Notes: a model not told the origin generated them from the sequence alone. DNA of 64,000 bases from Roseofilum reptotaenium CS-1145 (GCF_028330985.1 NZ_JAQMUE010000040.1:1-64000); one strand, 5' to 3'. Counted from the stretch's first letter, positions 1 through 9,137 are shown. A program made the numbers and translations.

Positions 1-281
1 CCTATGTTTTTTGAAAGTGGCTATTGTGAAATAGCTTAAAGTCCTATAAATTCGTTAAAGTTGCATTGGGAGCTTCCGAGTTGATGATGGGATAAAAACC
101 TTATGCTCAAAGGTTTTAATGGTTTTAGGAGATGTCTATTAGTGATTTGCATTTTAGCCGAACGGACTGAATTTGCTCTAATACCGATCGGCAATCGCAC
201 TTTATCAAACAAAACTCTTAACTGAGACTTCAGAAGAAAACCTAAAACCAGGAAATAGACGCGCACTTGAAGCCAAAGCGA
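1..281. other. gene-poor left edge
   Basis: No gene can be supported here. The only sizeable reading frame, on the minus strand, has a composition unlike a real protein and no motif I recognise. The stretch lies downstream of the minus-strand dioxygenase that ends at 282 and may carry its 3' untranslated region. No tRNA or clear terminator hairpin was seen. Confidence 0.5.
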
Positions 282-1070
282 TTAACTCTGAGCCTCAGAA
301 AAACCACAGGCAGCCATACTCAAAATACCATAGGTAAAACTAGAGTGTAAGGATTTAGCTCTCAGGGGTTCACCGGCTGCTCCTAGGGCGACAAATAGGG
401 GCAGTAAATGTTCGTCAGTGGGATGATTTTCAACGGCATAGGGAGCCAGTTGACGATAATGAATTAAGCGCTCTAAATCTCCTTCTTGAAGTGTCTTTTC
501 CATCCACCGATCGAAGTCTTGTACCCATAGGGGAGGTTCAGCATCGAGAGGATATTGGCTAAAATAGCTTAAATTATGAGTCATGGAGCCACTAGCGATG
601 ATCAGAATGCCTTGAGATCTTAAAGAAGAGAGCGATCGCCCAATCGCCAGATGATAAGCTGGATCTCGGTGGGGTTGAATCGAGAGTTGGGTAACCGGAA
701 TCTGAGCCTCTGGAACTATGCAGGATAAGGGAACCCAAGCTCCATGATCTAATCCTCTATGCTCGCTAACCTGACAAGCGATACCGTCTTTATGCAAATT
801 CTGTACAATCTGATGGGCTAGTTTAGGTGCGCCTGGAACAGGATAAACTATTTCGGATAAAGAGGGCGGAAATCCACGAAAATCGTATATCGTTTCCGGA
901 TGGGGTACAGCACTAACCACTGGTTCGGAGGTAGTCCAGTGGGCAGAAACCACTAAAATGGCTTTAGGAGTGGAAATCTGCGCAGAGAGAGAGCGCCAAA
1001 ACTCTACAACTGGTAGCTGATGTAACAGTACATCGGGAGCGCCATGGGAAATAAATAAACTTTTTATCAT
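282..1070 (-). CDS. DODA-type extradiol ring-cleaving dioxygenase
   Basis: This is a 262-residue protein of the class III extradiol (LigB/DODA/YgiD) dioxygenase family, cytosolic enzymes that open catechol-type rings with a metal centre. The sequence shows the expected histidine-bearing segments: FISHGAP near the N-terminus, SAHW near residue 44, LDHGAWVPL near residue 108 and SGSMTHN near residue 160. The length matches single-domain family members. It has its own ATG and stands alone, divergent from the Uma2 gene at 1144 with a 73-bp gap that must hold both promoters. The family also includes DOPA 4,5-dioxygenases, but the true substrate cannot be read from sequence. The family call is secure; any specific substrate is not. 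Confidence 0.9.
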   Translation of the reverse strand: MIKSLFISHGAPDVLLHQLPVVEFWRSLSAQISTPKAILVVSAHWTTSEPVVSAVPHPETIYDFRGFPPSLSEIVYPVPGAPKLAHQIVQNLHKDGIACQVSEHRGLDHGAWVPLSCIVPEAQIPVTQLSIQPHRDPAYHLAIGRSLSSLRSQGILIIASGSMTHNLSYFSQYPLDAEPPLWVQDFDRWMEKTLQEGDLERLIHYRQLAPYAVENHPTDEHLLPLFVALGAAGEPLRAKSLHSSFTYGILSMAACGFSEAQS

Positions 1071-1143
1071 GATTCAATCCTTATATCAAACTCCGCTAGA
1101 ATTAGTATAATAAACGGATAGAAAAGCTTGAGGCTCTCATGAA

Positions 1144-1956
1144 ATGGTACACAAAAAAGAAACCCCATTCATTGAAGAAGATTCCCTCTATCCAGAAAGT
1201 GACGGTCAGCCAGTCGGTGAAAATACAATACAATTTCGTTTAATTATGATGCTCCAAGGGGGTTTGGATGCTCTATTTAAAGACATCCCCGATGTGTTTG
1301 TAGCTGGAGATTTATTTTGGTATCCCGTGCAACTCTCATCAGAGGAAATAGAGAATCAGGAAGAACCCTCCAGACAAGCGCCAGATGTGATGGTGGTATT
1401 TGGAGTCGAAAAAAAAGACCGTCCATCTTATATGCAGTGGGAAGAGAACAACATTGCCCCTCAAGTAGTATTTGAGATCGTATCCCCGAGTAATAGCAAG
1501 GAAGCGATGACTAAAAAGTTTGAGTTTTATCAAACTCATGGAGTAGAAGAGTATTATGCTTACAACCCCAAAGGAAATAGACTAGAAGGGTGGTTAAGAA
1601 GAGGGGAAGTATTGGAGAAAATTACGCCAATGGAGGGCTGGAAAAGTCCAAGGTTAGGCGTGAGTTTTACCACCGTTTCGGGAGAGTTGCGGTTATTAAC
1701 AGCTAATGGGGAGCGCTTAGGAACCTATCTGGATGTGGTGAAAGATCGGGATCTCCAACGTTTGGAAACAGAACGCCAACGGTTGGAAACAGAACGGGAG
1801 CGACTCGATAAGGAACTTGAACGCCAAAGAGCGAATGATGCTGAATTAGAGTGCGATCGCCAACAACAACGAGCGAATGACGCTGAAGAGGTAATTGAAC
1901 ACTTACGCGAGCGCTTACAGCAGTTAGGAATTGATCCCGATGAGTTGAGATCTTGA
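1144..1956 (+). CDS. Uma2 family (DUF820) PD-(D/E)XK-like protein with coiled-coil tail
   Basis: This 270-residue protein belongs to the Uma2/DUF820 family, highly expanded in cyanobacteria and predicted to have a restriction-endonuclease-like fold; its biological role is not established. Candidate catalytic residues are the Asp in APDVMVVFG (about residue 80), the Glu in VVFEIVSPSN (about 113) and the Lys in TKKFEFY (about 127). From about residue 198 to the end the protein becomes a charged coiled coil of repeated ETERQRL and RANDAE units, ending in RLQQLGIDPDELRS. A similar tail occurs on the second Uma2 protein at 17854. The start is the ATG at 1144; an upstream in-register alternative was not seen. 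Single-gene unit. Confidence 0.85.
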   Translation: MVHKKETPFIEEDSLYPESDGQPVGENTIQFRLIMMLQGGLDALFKDIPDVFVAGDLFWYPVQLSSEEIENQEEPSRQAPDVMVVFGVEKKDRPSYMQWEENNIAPQVVFEIVSPSNSKEAMTKKFEFYQTHGVEEYYAYNPKGNRLEGWLRRGEVLEKITPMEGWKSPRLGVSFTTVSGELRLLTANGERLGTYLDVVKDRDLQRLETERQRLETERERLDKELERQRANDAELECDRQQQRANDAEEVIEHLRERLQQLGIDPDELRS

Positions 1957-2123
1957 AAAATTGTTAGTTTTCCCTGATATCAGTCCTGCAATCTCGTAAA
2001 CCTATTTTACAAGTTTGGTCATTGACAGCCCCAATCAGTCAGACTAAATAGATAGGCAGGTTTTCAACGAAGAAGTCTCATTCGTTCAAAATACCCCTAT
2101 AACATAAGACTTCAGGATCAATC

Positions 2124-2291
2124 ATGGCTCGCAGAATATCGAATCATACCCAACCGAAACTGAACCCCTCTTCTTCCCTATGGCAAAGAACCAGTCGCAG
2201 ACAGGAAGGGGGGCGATCGCAGGAATTTATTTTAGACCGTAATTACATCATAGATTTGGTCAATTCCTTAGAAAGTATATCAGAAAGATAA
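2124..2291 (+). CDS. small basic ORF, candidate gene
   Basis: An uninterrupted 55-codon frame starts at ATG 2124 and ends with TAA at 2289-2291. The product begins MARRISNHTQPK and ends DLVNSLESISER: a basic, polar N-terminal half and a short amphipathic C-terminal helix. A weak AGGA lies 7 bases before the ATG. It sits in the gap between the Uma2 gene and the small gene at 2398, on the same strand. I do not recognise the family and the frame could be chance. Confidence 0.35.
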   Translation: MARRISNHTQPKLNPSSSLWQRTSRRQEGGRSQEFILDRNYIIDLVNSLESISER

Positions 2292-2397
2292 CGGATAGTG
2301 CTACCCCCAAGTCATGAGTGCGGGTGGAAATTTGTAAATTTTGGTAAACAACACGCTAAAATCCCAATAGCACCATACAGCCCATTCTTCTTGAACC

Positions 2398-2592
2398 ATG
2401 TTTGATCAATTCACGCCGATTTTTCAGGAACTCACCCAACAACCGGCAGCCTTTTTTGGCGGATTCTGTTCGGGTCTGTTACAGCTCAACCTATCTGAAG
2501 ATCCCATTAAAACCTGGCTCGATCAACAAATCAGTACTCCAGAAACTGAGACCAATACCACTTCTGGCCCTCAATCGATTGAAATTGATTAA
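2398..2592 (+). CDS. small conserved cyanobacterial-type protein of unknown function
   Basis: A 64-residue protein starts at ATG 2398. It has a hydrophobic centre with AFFGGFCSGLLQLNL followed by SEDPIKTWLDQQ, then a polar tail rich in Thr and Glu. I recall short cyanobacterial proteins with the same GGF-SG-LxLNL-x-DPxKxWLDQQ pattern, so I regard it as a real conserved gene of unknown role. The glycine-rich hydrophobic segment is too short and polar for a sure membrane helix. It stands alone, convergent with argC. Confidence 0.65.
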   Translation: MFDQFTPIFQELTQQPAAFFGGFCSGLLQLNLSEDPIKTWLDQQISTPETETNTTSGPQSIEID

Positions 2593-2689
2593 TATAGCAG
2601 CGAGGTTAAATTATTGTTTGAGGCACTCTAGCAATAGATCCTCTAGCCATTGTGGATCAGGCTCCCTCAAACCATTACCCGTTGCTCAA

Positions 2690-2710
2690 CAAGGGGCCCC
2701 CAGCCCCTTG
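2690..2710. terminator. GC-rich hairpin between convergent genes
   Basis: CAAGGGGC and GCCCCTTG form a perfect 8-bp stem around a 5-base loop. It lies between the stop of the small plus-strand gene (2592) and the stop of minus-strand argC (2742), where a bidirectional terminator is expected. There is no long T-run on either side, so intrinsic termination is likely but unproven. Confidence 0.45.
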
Positions 2711-2741
2711 CCTGGTCTTACCTCTCAAGAAGAAATTGGCA

Positions 2742-3803
2742 TTAGGGATAAAAGGTTAATTTTGGTAAACCCAAGGTTTCCTGCCAACCCTTGATCAGAT
2801 TCAGACATTGAATGGCTTGTCCTGCTTGACCCTTAATCAGATTATCAATTGCTGACATGACAATCACCCGATTCGTCCGGGCATCGACTTCTAAGCCGAG
2901 ATAACAAAGATTGGTATCACAAGCCCACTTCGTTTGTGGATAAGTTCCATTGGGCAGAACCCGCACCCAAGGGGAATTTTGATAGAACACACTGTAAATC
3001 GTACGTATATCTTCTCGGACTAAACCAGGGTCGCGGAGGGTAGCGTAAACTGTGGCTAAAATTCCTCGTACCATCGGAATCAGGTGGGGGGTAAATTGCA
3101 GCTTAACCTCATGGCCGGCTAAATCACTACACACTTGTTCGAGTTCTGGGGTATGTCGGTGACGGGTCACCCCATAAGCGGCTAGAGAACTATCTGCTTC
3201 TGCTAAAAGGAGATTAATTTTACCTTGTCTTCCCCCTCCGGATGTTCCCGACTTGGCATCAACAATGAGGGTATCGGGTTCAATTAATCCTTGTTTGAGT
3301 AGGGGAGCGATCGCCAGTAAACTACTGGTTGTATAGCATCCTGGACAAGCTATCAGATTCGTATGGGGGATGCGATCGCGGTAGATTTCCGGTAAACCAT
3401 ACACCGCCTTCGATAATACCTCATAATCAGCCCGGTCTTCACTCCCATACCAAGTCTTATAGACCTCCATATCCGTTAACCGATAATCGGCGGATAAATC
3501 GAGAACTAAACACCCTCTCTCCAGCAGTTGGGGCGCTATTTTGCACGCTAACCCATTGGGCAATCCTAAAAATACCACCTCACAGCGCGAGGCGATCGTA
3601 TCAATATTAACGGGTTCCACCGTCAGATTAACTCGATGAGCCAAATGAGGGTAAATATCGCCATAGGATTTACCCGCACTACTATCGCCTCCTAAATAAA
3701 CCAAATCCACGTTTGGATGTTCGCACAACATCCGCACCAATTGCACACCTCCATAACCGGAAGCACCAACTATACCAACCGTTGTTCGCCCATTATCTCC
3801 CAT
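2742..3803 (-). CDS. argC: N-acetyl-gamma-glutamyl-phosphate reductase
   Basis: This 353-residue cytosolic enzyme makes N-acetylglutamate 5-semialdehyde from N-acetyl-gamma-glutamyl phosphate with NADPH, the third step of arginine and ornithine synthesis. The N-terminal nucleotide-binding loop reads [10 protein letters not shown] (about residues 10-19). The catalytic cysteine lies in [15 protein letters not shown] (about residue 155), followed by the SGTSGGGR segment and a C-terminal [15 protein letters not shown] motif. Length and architecture match the type 1 ArgC family. The ATG at 3803 gives a normal N-terminus. No other arginine gene is adjacent, as is usual in cyanobacteria. Confidence 0.96.
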   Translation of the reverse strand: MGDNGRTTVGIVGASGYGGVQLVRMLCEHPNVDLVYLGGDSSAGKSYGDIYPHLAHRVNLTVEPVNIDTIASRCEVVFLGLPNGLACKIAPQLLERGCLVLDLSADYRLTDMEVYKTWYGSEDRADYEVLSKAVYGLPEIYRDRIPHTNLIACPGCYTTSSLLAIAPLLKQGLIEPDTLIVDAKSGTSGGGRQGKINLLLAEADSSLAAYGVTRHRHTPELEQVCSDLAGHEVKLQFTPHLIPMVRGILATVYATLRDPGLVREDIRTIYSVFYQNSPWVRVLPNGTYPQTKWACDTNLCYLGLEVDARTNRVIVMSAIDNLIKGQAGQAIQCLNLIKGWQETLGLPKLTFYP

Positions 3804-3926
3804 GATGTGACCCTTACTTGAATGTTGAGTTTACGTGATTGAGTGTAGATCCTAATTTATGGTTCTAGGTGAGGCAACCATAAATGTTTAAAGGTTGGCT
3901 GCATTGTAGTACCAAAGCGGAGATTC

Positions 3927-3960
3927 AATTAAAAATTAAAAATTAAAAATTAAAAATTAA
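3927..3960. repeat. TTAAAAA heptamer tandem repeat
   Basis: About four and a half copies of the 7-base unit TTAAAAA run head to tail upstream of argC. Heptameric short tandem repeats are common in cyanobacterial intergenic DNA. Nothing links it to regulation, though it lies within 160 bp of the argC start. Confidence 0.8.
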
Positions 3961-3975
3961 GGTTTTATACACAGA

Positions 3976-4098
3976 TATAGCGCTTTGCGCTAGGGAATAG
4001 GGAATAGGTAATAGGAACAGGTTCAGAAAGGTGATCGGTGCGCAGTGTAGATTTCGGTGAACTCGCCTCTATACTCAATAGCAGCACAAAGCACTATT
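3976..4098. repeat. inverted-repeat bounded element, copy A
   Basis: The left end is TATAGCGCTTTGCGCT (3976-3991) and the right end at 4083-4095 reads AGCACAAAGCACT, an imperfect inverted copy. Between them are GGGAATA-type heptamers and unrelated sequence. A closely matching left end, a perfect right end and the same flanking bases occur at 52247-52339, and a left end alone at 23077. The arrangement suggests a small non-autonomous mobile repeat (MITE-like). The rest of the 3804-4212 gap shows no gene. Confidence 0.55.
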
Positions 4099-4212
4099 AT
4101 TGAGTATAGGTTAACTGTCTCGTGTATTAATCAATGATTTAACTTGCACTTCCTGTTTCCCAGAACAATAGGCTTGAATCTACCTTATAAAAGAGGAAAC
4201 TGCTGTATTCAA

Positions 4213-5583
4213 TTATTCATTATTCACTAAAAATGCTACCGCTTCCACATGAGCCGTTTGCGGGAAAAAATCAACCGGTTGTACTCGTGTCAGGCGATAG
4301 CTTCCAGACTCACAAAGAATTTGAAGATCTCGCGCTAAAGTTGCTGGTTTGCAACTCACATAAACCAGACGAGCCGGACGGAGGTTTAATAAGGTTTGCA
4401 ACACTTCAGGTTTGCAGCCTTGACGGGGCGGATCGAGTAAGACAATATCGGGTTTATGGTCTAATTGGGGTAAAATATCCTCGACTTTGCCCACCTGAAA
4501 CGCTACATTCTCAATCTGATTTAACTGAGCATTTTCCCTGGCTCGTTGAATCGCTTCGGGTTGGACTTCTAGACCTAAAACCTGTTGCACTTGACGAGCA
4601 ATAGGTAAGGTTAGTGTGCCAATGCCACAATAGGCATCAACGACTTGTTCTGTACCTTGCAAATTCAAATGCTCGAGAATCATCTCTAGCAAGGCTTCAG
4701 CAGCTTCTGTATTGACCTGAAAAAAGGTATCTGCCCCCAAATGGAAGGTTAAACCAGCAAATTGCTCGCGCACATAGGGTTGTCCGGCAATAGAGAAGGT
4801 TTGGTCTCCAAAAATGCGATTGGTTTTATGAGGATTCACATTTAGACAAACCCCAACCACCCCAGGAAATTGAGTTAACCAGTTCTGGCTATGAATCGCT
4901 AAACCGGGTAACCGGCGTTTTGTGGCTACTAGAGTAATTAGAATTTCTCCCGTACGTTGACCGATGCGAAGACATAAATGGCGCAGGAGTCCTTGGTGAT
5001 TCTCCTCATCATAGGCTGACCAGTGAGCTAGATCGAAGTTTTCTTTGAGCGTTGCCAATAGGGGATTCAAACGCTCATCCTGTACGGGACATTGATTAAG
5101 GTTAATGAGTTTATGGGTTCCTTGTTGGTAATATCCGGCTTTGAAGATGCCGATGTCCGAGAGTTCGAGAGGATAGGAGACTTTATTACGATAGCCAAAG
5201 GATTGAGGAGAGCCGATAATGGGGGTAACGGGAGGATCGGCAAATTTGCCAATCCGGGTTAAAGCTTCTCTGACTAGGGTTTGTTTGGCTTGTTGTTGAA
5301 AGTCGTAGCGAATATGTTGCCATTGACATCCTCCGCATTTATCCGCAACGATACAAGCGGGACGAAGGCCATGGGGTGAAGGTTCAAGGAGTTCTTCGAT
5401 CGCTCCTTTGGCAAATTGAGGTTTAACATAGAGTAACCGAACATTCAGGCGATCGCCTGGAACCGTATTTGGCACAAACACCACCCGGTTGTCTACCCGT
5501 CCCACTCCATCGCCTGTATCGCTCAAGGAAGCAATCTCTATTTCTACGACTTGGCCTTGTTTCCAGTTAAATTCTGTTTTCAT
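4213..5583 (-). CDS. rlmD: 23S rRNA (uracil-C5)-methyltransferase, RlmD/RumA family
   Basis: This 456-residue enzyme uses S-adenosylmethionine to methylate C5 of a uracil in 23S rRNA. An N-terminal TRAM RNA-binding domain (about residues 5-62) is followed by the iron-sulfur cysteine cluster with DKCGGCQWQH near residue 85. The SAM-binding motif VDAYCGIGTLTLP is near residue 320, LLDPPRQGC near 385, and the catalytic Cys in VYVSCKPATLARD near 412. All key residues are present. Family members differ in target base (U1939, U747 or tRNA U54) and that choice cannot be made by eye; RlmD is the usual cyanobacterial annotation. It is divergent from apcD with a 91-bp gap. Confidence 0.88.
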   Translation of the reverse strand: MKTEFNWKQGQVVEIEIASLSDTGDGVGRVDNRVVFVPNTVPGDRLNVRLLYVKPQFAKGAIEELLEPSPHGLRPACIVADKCGGCQWQHIRYDFQQQAKQTLVREALTRIGKFADPPVTPIIGSPQSFGYRNKVSYPLELSDIGIFKAGYYQQGTHKLINLNQCPVQDERLNPLLATLKENFDLAHWSAYDEENHQGLLRHLCLRIGQRTGEILITLVATKRRLPGLAIHSQNWLTQFPGVVGVCLNVNPHKTNRIFGDQTFSIAGQPYVREQFAGLTFHLGADTFFQVNTEAAEALLEMILEHLNLQGTEQVVDAYCGIGTLTLPIARQVQQVLGLEVQPEAIQRARENAQLNQIENVAFQVGKVEDILPQLDHKPDIVLLDPPRQGCKPEVLQTLLNLRPARLVYVSCKPATLARDLQILCESGSYRLTRVQPVDFFPQTAHVEAVAFLVNNE

Positions 5584-5674
5584 CTTGTTAGGGGTCTCTT
5601 CCCTTGTGTCCCACCCAATAGTTAAACTAACAGGATATTGATATTCCGTTTACGATAGGGACTCAAACATAATC

Positions 5675-6160
5675 ATGAGCGTCGTTACTCAAATCATTCT
5701 CAATGCAGACGAAGAACTGCGCTATCCCAGCGCAGGCGAACTGCAAAATATTCAAGCCTTCTTAACTACCGGAGAAACACGCACTCGGATTGCGTCTACT
5801 CTCACGGAAAACGAAAAGAAGATCGTAGATAAAGCCACTCAAGAGTTATGGCGCAGACGACCCGATTTCATCGCTCCTGGTGGAAATGCTGCGGGTCAAC
5901 GGGAACGAAGCCAGTGTATCCGTGATTATGGCTGGTATTTGCGTCTAGTGACCTATGGAGTTCTTGATGGTAGCACCGAGACCATTGACCAGATTGGTGT
6001 GTTAGGGGCGCGGGAAATGTATAATTCTCTCGGCGTACCGTTGGCAGGTATGGCAGAAGCCATGCGCTGTTTGAAGGAAGCGTCTTTAGCTCTGTTGAGT
6101 ATAGATGAAGCTCAGGAAACCGCTCCTTATTTTGATTTTCTGATTCAAGCCATGTCTTAA
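5675..6160 (+). CDS. apcD: allophycocyanin alpha-B chain
   Basis: This 161-residue phycobiliprotein is the alpha-B subunit, a minor red-shifted allophycocyanin of the phycobilisome core that passes energy to the photosystems. The chromophore-binding cysteine lies in [18 protein letters not shown] at about residue 81, and the N-terminus [19 protein letters not shown] is typical of the family. The length is the standard 161 residues. It is monocistronic and away from the apcA/B locus, as is normal for apcD. Assignment to apcD rather than apcA rests on overall resemblance (for example [17 protein letters not shown] and the QETAPYFDF end) and its solitary location. Confidence 0.88.
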   Translation: MSVVTQIILNADEELRYPSAGELQNIQAFLTTGETRTRIASTLTENEKKIVDKATQELWRRRPDFIAPGGNAAGQRERSQCIRDYGWYLRLVTYGVLDGSTETIDQIGVLGAREMYNSLGVPLAGMAEAMRCLKEASLALLSIDEAQETAPYFDFLIQAMS

Positions 6161-6181
6161 TCGGATTAGCTCAATCGCTCA

Positions 6182-6213
6182 ACCCCTGTTTTCTCCCAGG
6201 AGAAGGCAGGGGT
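6182..6213. terminator. bidirectional terminator hairpin
   Basis: ACCCCTG (6182-6188) pairs with CAGGGGT (6207-6213), and TTCTCC pairs with GGAGAA inside it, around a two-base apex with small internal bulges. The hairpin sits between the convergent ends of apcD and the minus-strand gene ending at 6232 and is followed by GAGTTTT on the plus strand. This is a good terminator candidate for apcD. Confidence 0.7.
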
Positions 6214-6231
6214 GAGTTTTAAAGAAAACCT

Positions 6232-6618
6232 TTAATGGGCCAACCCGGTTTCTTCTGTCAAAACTTGACAGCCTTCTAACCCTAAACCCGGTTGTTTGCG
6301 ATAAGCGTCTAATGGTTCCAGGACGGTGACCTTAAAATTAGTCCCGACTTTATACAGATAATCCACATCTGGATCGTACTTTAAACCCACTCGCAAATTA
6401 GAAAAATCATCTTCACACAATTCAAAACCAAAGCGAACAATAATTTGGGCGACGAGGCATTCAGGAGTATGAACTGTTTCCCCCATGGTAGCGCGCTCTT
6501 GCCCAAAGGTATCTAAAAATCGTTGCAATTTGGGTAAAACTTTCTTCGGATTGCCGTTGCGACTAGCGTAGACAATTACCGGGTTACCTTCAACAATGAA
6601 GTGACAGGAGACAGCCAT
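6232..6618 (-). CDS. conserved-looking hypothetical protein, 128 residues
   Basis: A well-formed 128-residue protein with no motif I can name. It starts MAVSCHFIVEGNPVIVYASRNG and contains a positively charged stretch NPKKVLPKLQRFLDTFGQE, then a mixed beta-type region with DPDVDYLYKVGTNFKVTVL and a C-terminal GLGLEGCQVLTEETGLAH. There is no signal peptide or membrane segment, so it is probably cytosolic. It lies 53 bp downstream of the DCC-family gene on the same strand, so the two may be co-transcribed. Composition is typical of its neighbours. Confidence 0.7.
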   Translation of the reverse strand: MAVSCHFIVEGNPVIVYASRNGNPKKVLPKLQRFLDTFGQERATMGETVHTPECLVAQIIVRFGFELCEDDFSNLRVGLKYDPDVDYLYKVGTNFKVTVLEPLDAYRKQPGLGLEGCQVLTEETGLAH

Positions 6619-6671
6619 AGATTTACAGTGATCTAGTGTTTAAGTCCGATCCGATCATATGCTGGTCTGGG

Positions 6672-7097
6672 TCATTTTGCTTGACCCAATTCTGAACGGC
6701 TACTTGAACATCCTTGATTGCCACTACACAAATATAGGGTTTCTCGCTGACCAAACCACTGATAACGATGGTCGCGTATTTGTTCGTAAAGGAGATCTCC
6801 CATTACCTTAACCCCTGGTATCCCCCGATAAACTCCGATCAGCGCCTCACCTCCAGGAAGTAAACGGCTAATTTCTTCGGCAGCTTCGCTCCCTTGCCAT
6901 CGACGCTCGGGATTTTCTGTATCAATTAAAATCATTCCTAATTCACAGTCTTGGGAACTAATACCCCATTTGACTAAGGCTTCTTCATCTTGCATCGGGC
7001 TATAGGTCAATCGTTGTCCTTGGTCAAACTGCGCCAGCACTTGAACTAGGGATGAGCATAAATTACAGTTGCCATCGTAAATAACTTGATATTGCAT
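6672..7097 (-). CDS. DCC family (DUF393) thiol-disulfide oxidoreductase-like protein
   Basis: This 141-residue protein has the signature DxxCxxC as YDGNCNLCSSLV at residues 7-18, which defines the DCC/DUF393 family, a thioredoxin-like group of putative thiol-disulfide oxidoreductases. A conserved IDTENPERRWQGSEAAEEIS segment follows, in keeping with the family's substrate-pocket region. There is no signal peptide. The protein ends in a Cys- and Ser-rich tail (LCSGNQGCSSSRSEL), unusual but not unknown in the family. It is upstream of the 128-residue hypothetical gene on the same strand. Physiological partner unknown. Confidence 0.85.
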   Translation of the reverse strand: MQYQVIYDGNCNLCSSLVQVLAQFDQGQRLTYSPMQDEEALVKWGISSQDCELGMILIDTENPERRWQGSEAAEEISRLLPGGEALIGVYRGIPGVKVMGDLLYEQIRDHRYQWFGQRETLYLCSGNQGCSSSRSELGQAK

Positions 7098-7131
7098 AAT
7101 CGCTTTTTCGGTGACTATCCGGGTTATCTGA

Positions 7132-7275
7132 CTTCAAGATGGGTGGCTCAAGCTTAAGCCAATAGATGATGAACCCAAACTAGAACCCTTACTCAACTTT
7201 ACCGTAGAAGAAAGTGACGCGGAGATCGCTCTATTGGGTTGTGATTGTATTAAATTGATAAATTCCCTGTGCTAA
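7132..7275 (+). pseudogene. possible coding remnant without a start codon
   Basis: In the 384-bp gap between two minus-strand genes, a plus-strand frame stays open for 47 codons after a TGA and ends in TAA at 7273-7275. It reads like protein (LKPIDDEPKLEPLLNFTVEE, then DAEIALLGCDCIKLIN) but has no ATG or plausible GTG. It may be the 3' end of a lost gene or chance. The rest of the gap to 7481 shows only AT-rich sequence, presumably the trailer of the Crp-type gene. Confidence 0.25.
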
Positions 7276-7481
7276 ATGAGAGGTCACTCTATTAGCATAA
7301 AAGTGTTTTTTGTGACTCAAAACCCCGATTAAACCCTGTAACCAGCTCCTGGATTAATCCTGCATCCTCAAAAGCCAACCTCAATCCAAACGATTTCCTA
7401 ACCCGGAGGTGGCAAGTTGTAAAAGAGTAGAACAGGGGTTAGGAAATTCTAGATCGAGTTAGAGCGTCTGGCCCTAATCTT

Positions 7482-8198
7482 CTAACTATCGGGGTTAGAA
7501 GGCGGAAGACAAATCAAATTATCATCCAACGTAATAATCAGACCTTTCGAGCGCAACTTACCCATTAAGCGAGTAACGGTTACCCTTGTAGAACCAATGG
7601 CACTACCAATTTGGGCATGAGTGAGCGTCCAAGGCAAATAATATCCCTGTTCGCAAACTTCACCATACTCCTCAATTAATAAGGTCAAAAAGCCCAACAG
7701 CCGATCAATTGTGCGACGTTGACCCATGGTTCCCAGCCACAACAGTTTACGCTGATTTTGATCGCGGAACGCTTCCATCACTTCACGACGGAAATAGGGC
7801 CAATTATCCAAATCATGCCAATACATCCACAAAACCGTGGTTTTATCCACATGGGCATAACTGGAAATTGTAAAGGGAGATTGGGAGACAATTTCAAACG
7901 GTTGACCTGCTCCCACGAACCCTAAAAAGGATTCATCTGGACTGAGATTATCGGGATCGTTATTGGCACTCAACCGAGCGACTAAACTGGGTGTTTTAGT
8001 GGATGCACTAATCTGGGCACTGACCAGGCGAACAGAACCGCGCTGTACCAGATAGAGCAAACCGGGACGGACAGGAATTTTATCATCCTTGTTAAAGGTG
8101 CGGGTGCGATAGTGATCTTGCGCCCAATCAATAATTCGCTGCCAGATAAGAAATGGACGAGAGGTTGAAGATTCGGATTCTGGAGACACTGAAAACAT
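7482..8198 (-). CDS. Crp/Fnr family transcriptional regulator
   Basis: This 238-residue protein has the two-domain Crp/Fnr layout. An N-terminal cyclic-nucleotide-binding-like beta barrel (about residues 35-135) contains the FVGAGQPFEI turn. After the dimer helix a C-terminal winged helix carries LTHAQIGSAIGSTRVTVTRL (about 190-209). The recognition helix resembles NtcA and other cyanobacterial Crp relatives, but the barrel differs and includes an inserted SASTKTPSLVARLSANNDPD stretch, so I do not call it NtcA. There are no Fnr-type cysteines at the N-terminus. It is divergent from the membrane-protein gene at 8392, with a 193-bp shared intergenic region that could be its target. Confidence 0.88.
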   Translation of the reverse strand: MFSVSPESESSTSRPFLIWQRIIDWAQDHYRTRTFNKDDKIPVRPGLLYLVQRGSVRLVSAQISASTKTPSLVARLSANNDPDNLSPDESFLGFVGAGQPFEIVSQSPFTISSYAHVDKTTVLWMYWHDLDNWPYFRREVMEAFRDQNQRKLLWLGTMGQRRTIDRLLGFLTLLIEEYGEVCEQGYYLPWTLTHAQIGSAIGSTRVTVTRLMGKLRSKGLIITLDDNLICLPPSNPDS

Positions 8199-8391
8199 AG
8201 GTTAGAAATTGTGAAAGAATAACAAAGACAACCAGTGAATTGTTGCTAGATTCCAGGATACCCTGTTTCTAGTAAAAATGGTCACGCTTTAGCCAGAGGC
8301 TATGGTTTCTGTTATTGGCTATCTAGTGTATCATAAAGGTAGCAAAAACTACTTTTTTATGATCAAAACCTTATCGATGTAAGAAAAATGT

Positions 8392-9108
8392 ATGGTAATG
8401 ATTGATAATTGGCCATCAAGCCACTGGGTAATGGTAGGATTACTGATCGGATTTGCGATCGCCCATAGCGGACTCGCCAGCCTTAGACCTTGGGGAGAAC
8501 AGAAAATTGGTGCAAGGCTGTACCGGGTAGGCTTTGCCCTAGTGAGCATCCCCTTCGCAGTGGTGTTGATTATTTACTTTTTCAATCATCGCTATGATGG
8601 AATACAACTGTGGCAAGTGCAGGGCGTGCCAGGAGTGAGATCGCTCGTTTGGACGTTGTCAGCCATTTCTTTTCTATTTTTATATCCAGCCACATTTAAT
8701 TTACTGGAAATTGCGGCGATCGCCAAACCGGAAGTTCATCTCTACGAAACCGGAATTATCCGCATCACCCGACATCCCCAAATGGTTGGTCAAGTAATTT
8801 GGTGTATTGCCCATACCCTCTGGTTAGGCACAAGCTTTACCCTCATCACCTCCCTAGGTTTAATTCTCCATCATCTCTTTGCTGTCTGGAATGGGGATCG
8901 CCGTCTGTACAACCGCTATGGGAAAGCCTTCCTAGAAGCCAAAGAGCGTACTTCTGTGATGCCATTTGTGGCGATTATCCAAGGTCGTCAAACCTTAGAA
9001 CTCCAAGAATTTCTCCGTCCTTCCTACTTCGGCGTACTGCTCTTTATTGGCCTCCTCTGGTGGGCCCATCCTTGGCTCATGCAAGCCACCCTTAAGGTTC
9101 CCATTTGA
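8392..9108 (+). CDS. NnrU / Z-ISO family integral membrane protein
   Basis: This 238-residue protein has about six membrane segments (around residues 11-28, 42-63, 80-102, 125-150, 155-168 and 212-230). The motif ITRHPQMVGQVIW near residue 125 is the family hallmark. The family includes NnrU and the plant and algal 15-cis-zeta-carotene isomerase Z-ISO, so a role in carotenoid isomerisation is plausible in a cyanobacterium but not proven here. A start at the second Met (MIDNWPSS) is possible. It is divergent from the Crp-type gene. Confidence 0.82.
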   Translation: MVMIDNWPSSHWVMVGLLIGFAIAHSGLASLRPWGEQKIGARLYRVGFALVSIPFAVVLIIYFFNHRYDGIQLWQVQGVPGVRSLVWTLSAISFLFLYPATFNLLEIAAIAKPEVHLYETGIIRITRHPQMVGQVIWCIAHTLWLGTSFTLITSLGLILHHLFAVWNGDRRLYNRYGKAFLEAKERTSVMPFVAIIQGRQTLELQEFLRPSYFGVLLFIGLLWWAHPWLMQATLKVPI

Positions 9109-9137
9109 TCGGGGGATCGGGGGGATTTGCCTCTTGC

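Noticed and set aside
36..266. 76-residue minus-strand frame at the left edge
   Set aside because: No recognisable motif, odd composition, no ribosome site; likely chance.
7482..8198. ntcA
   Set aside because: The HTH is NtcA-like but the effector barrel has an insertion and differs from NtcA, so only the Crp/Fnr family is claimed.
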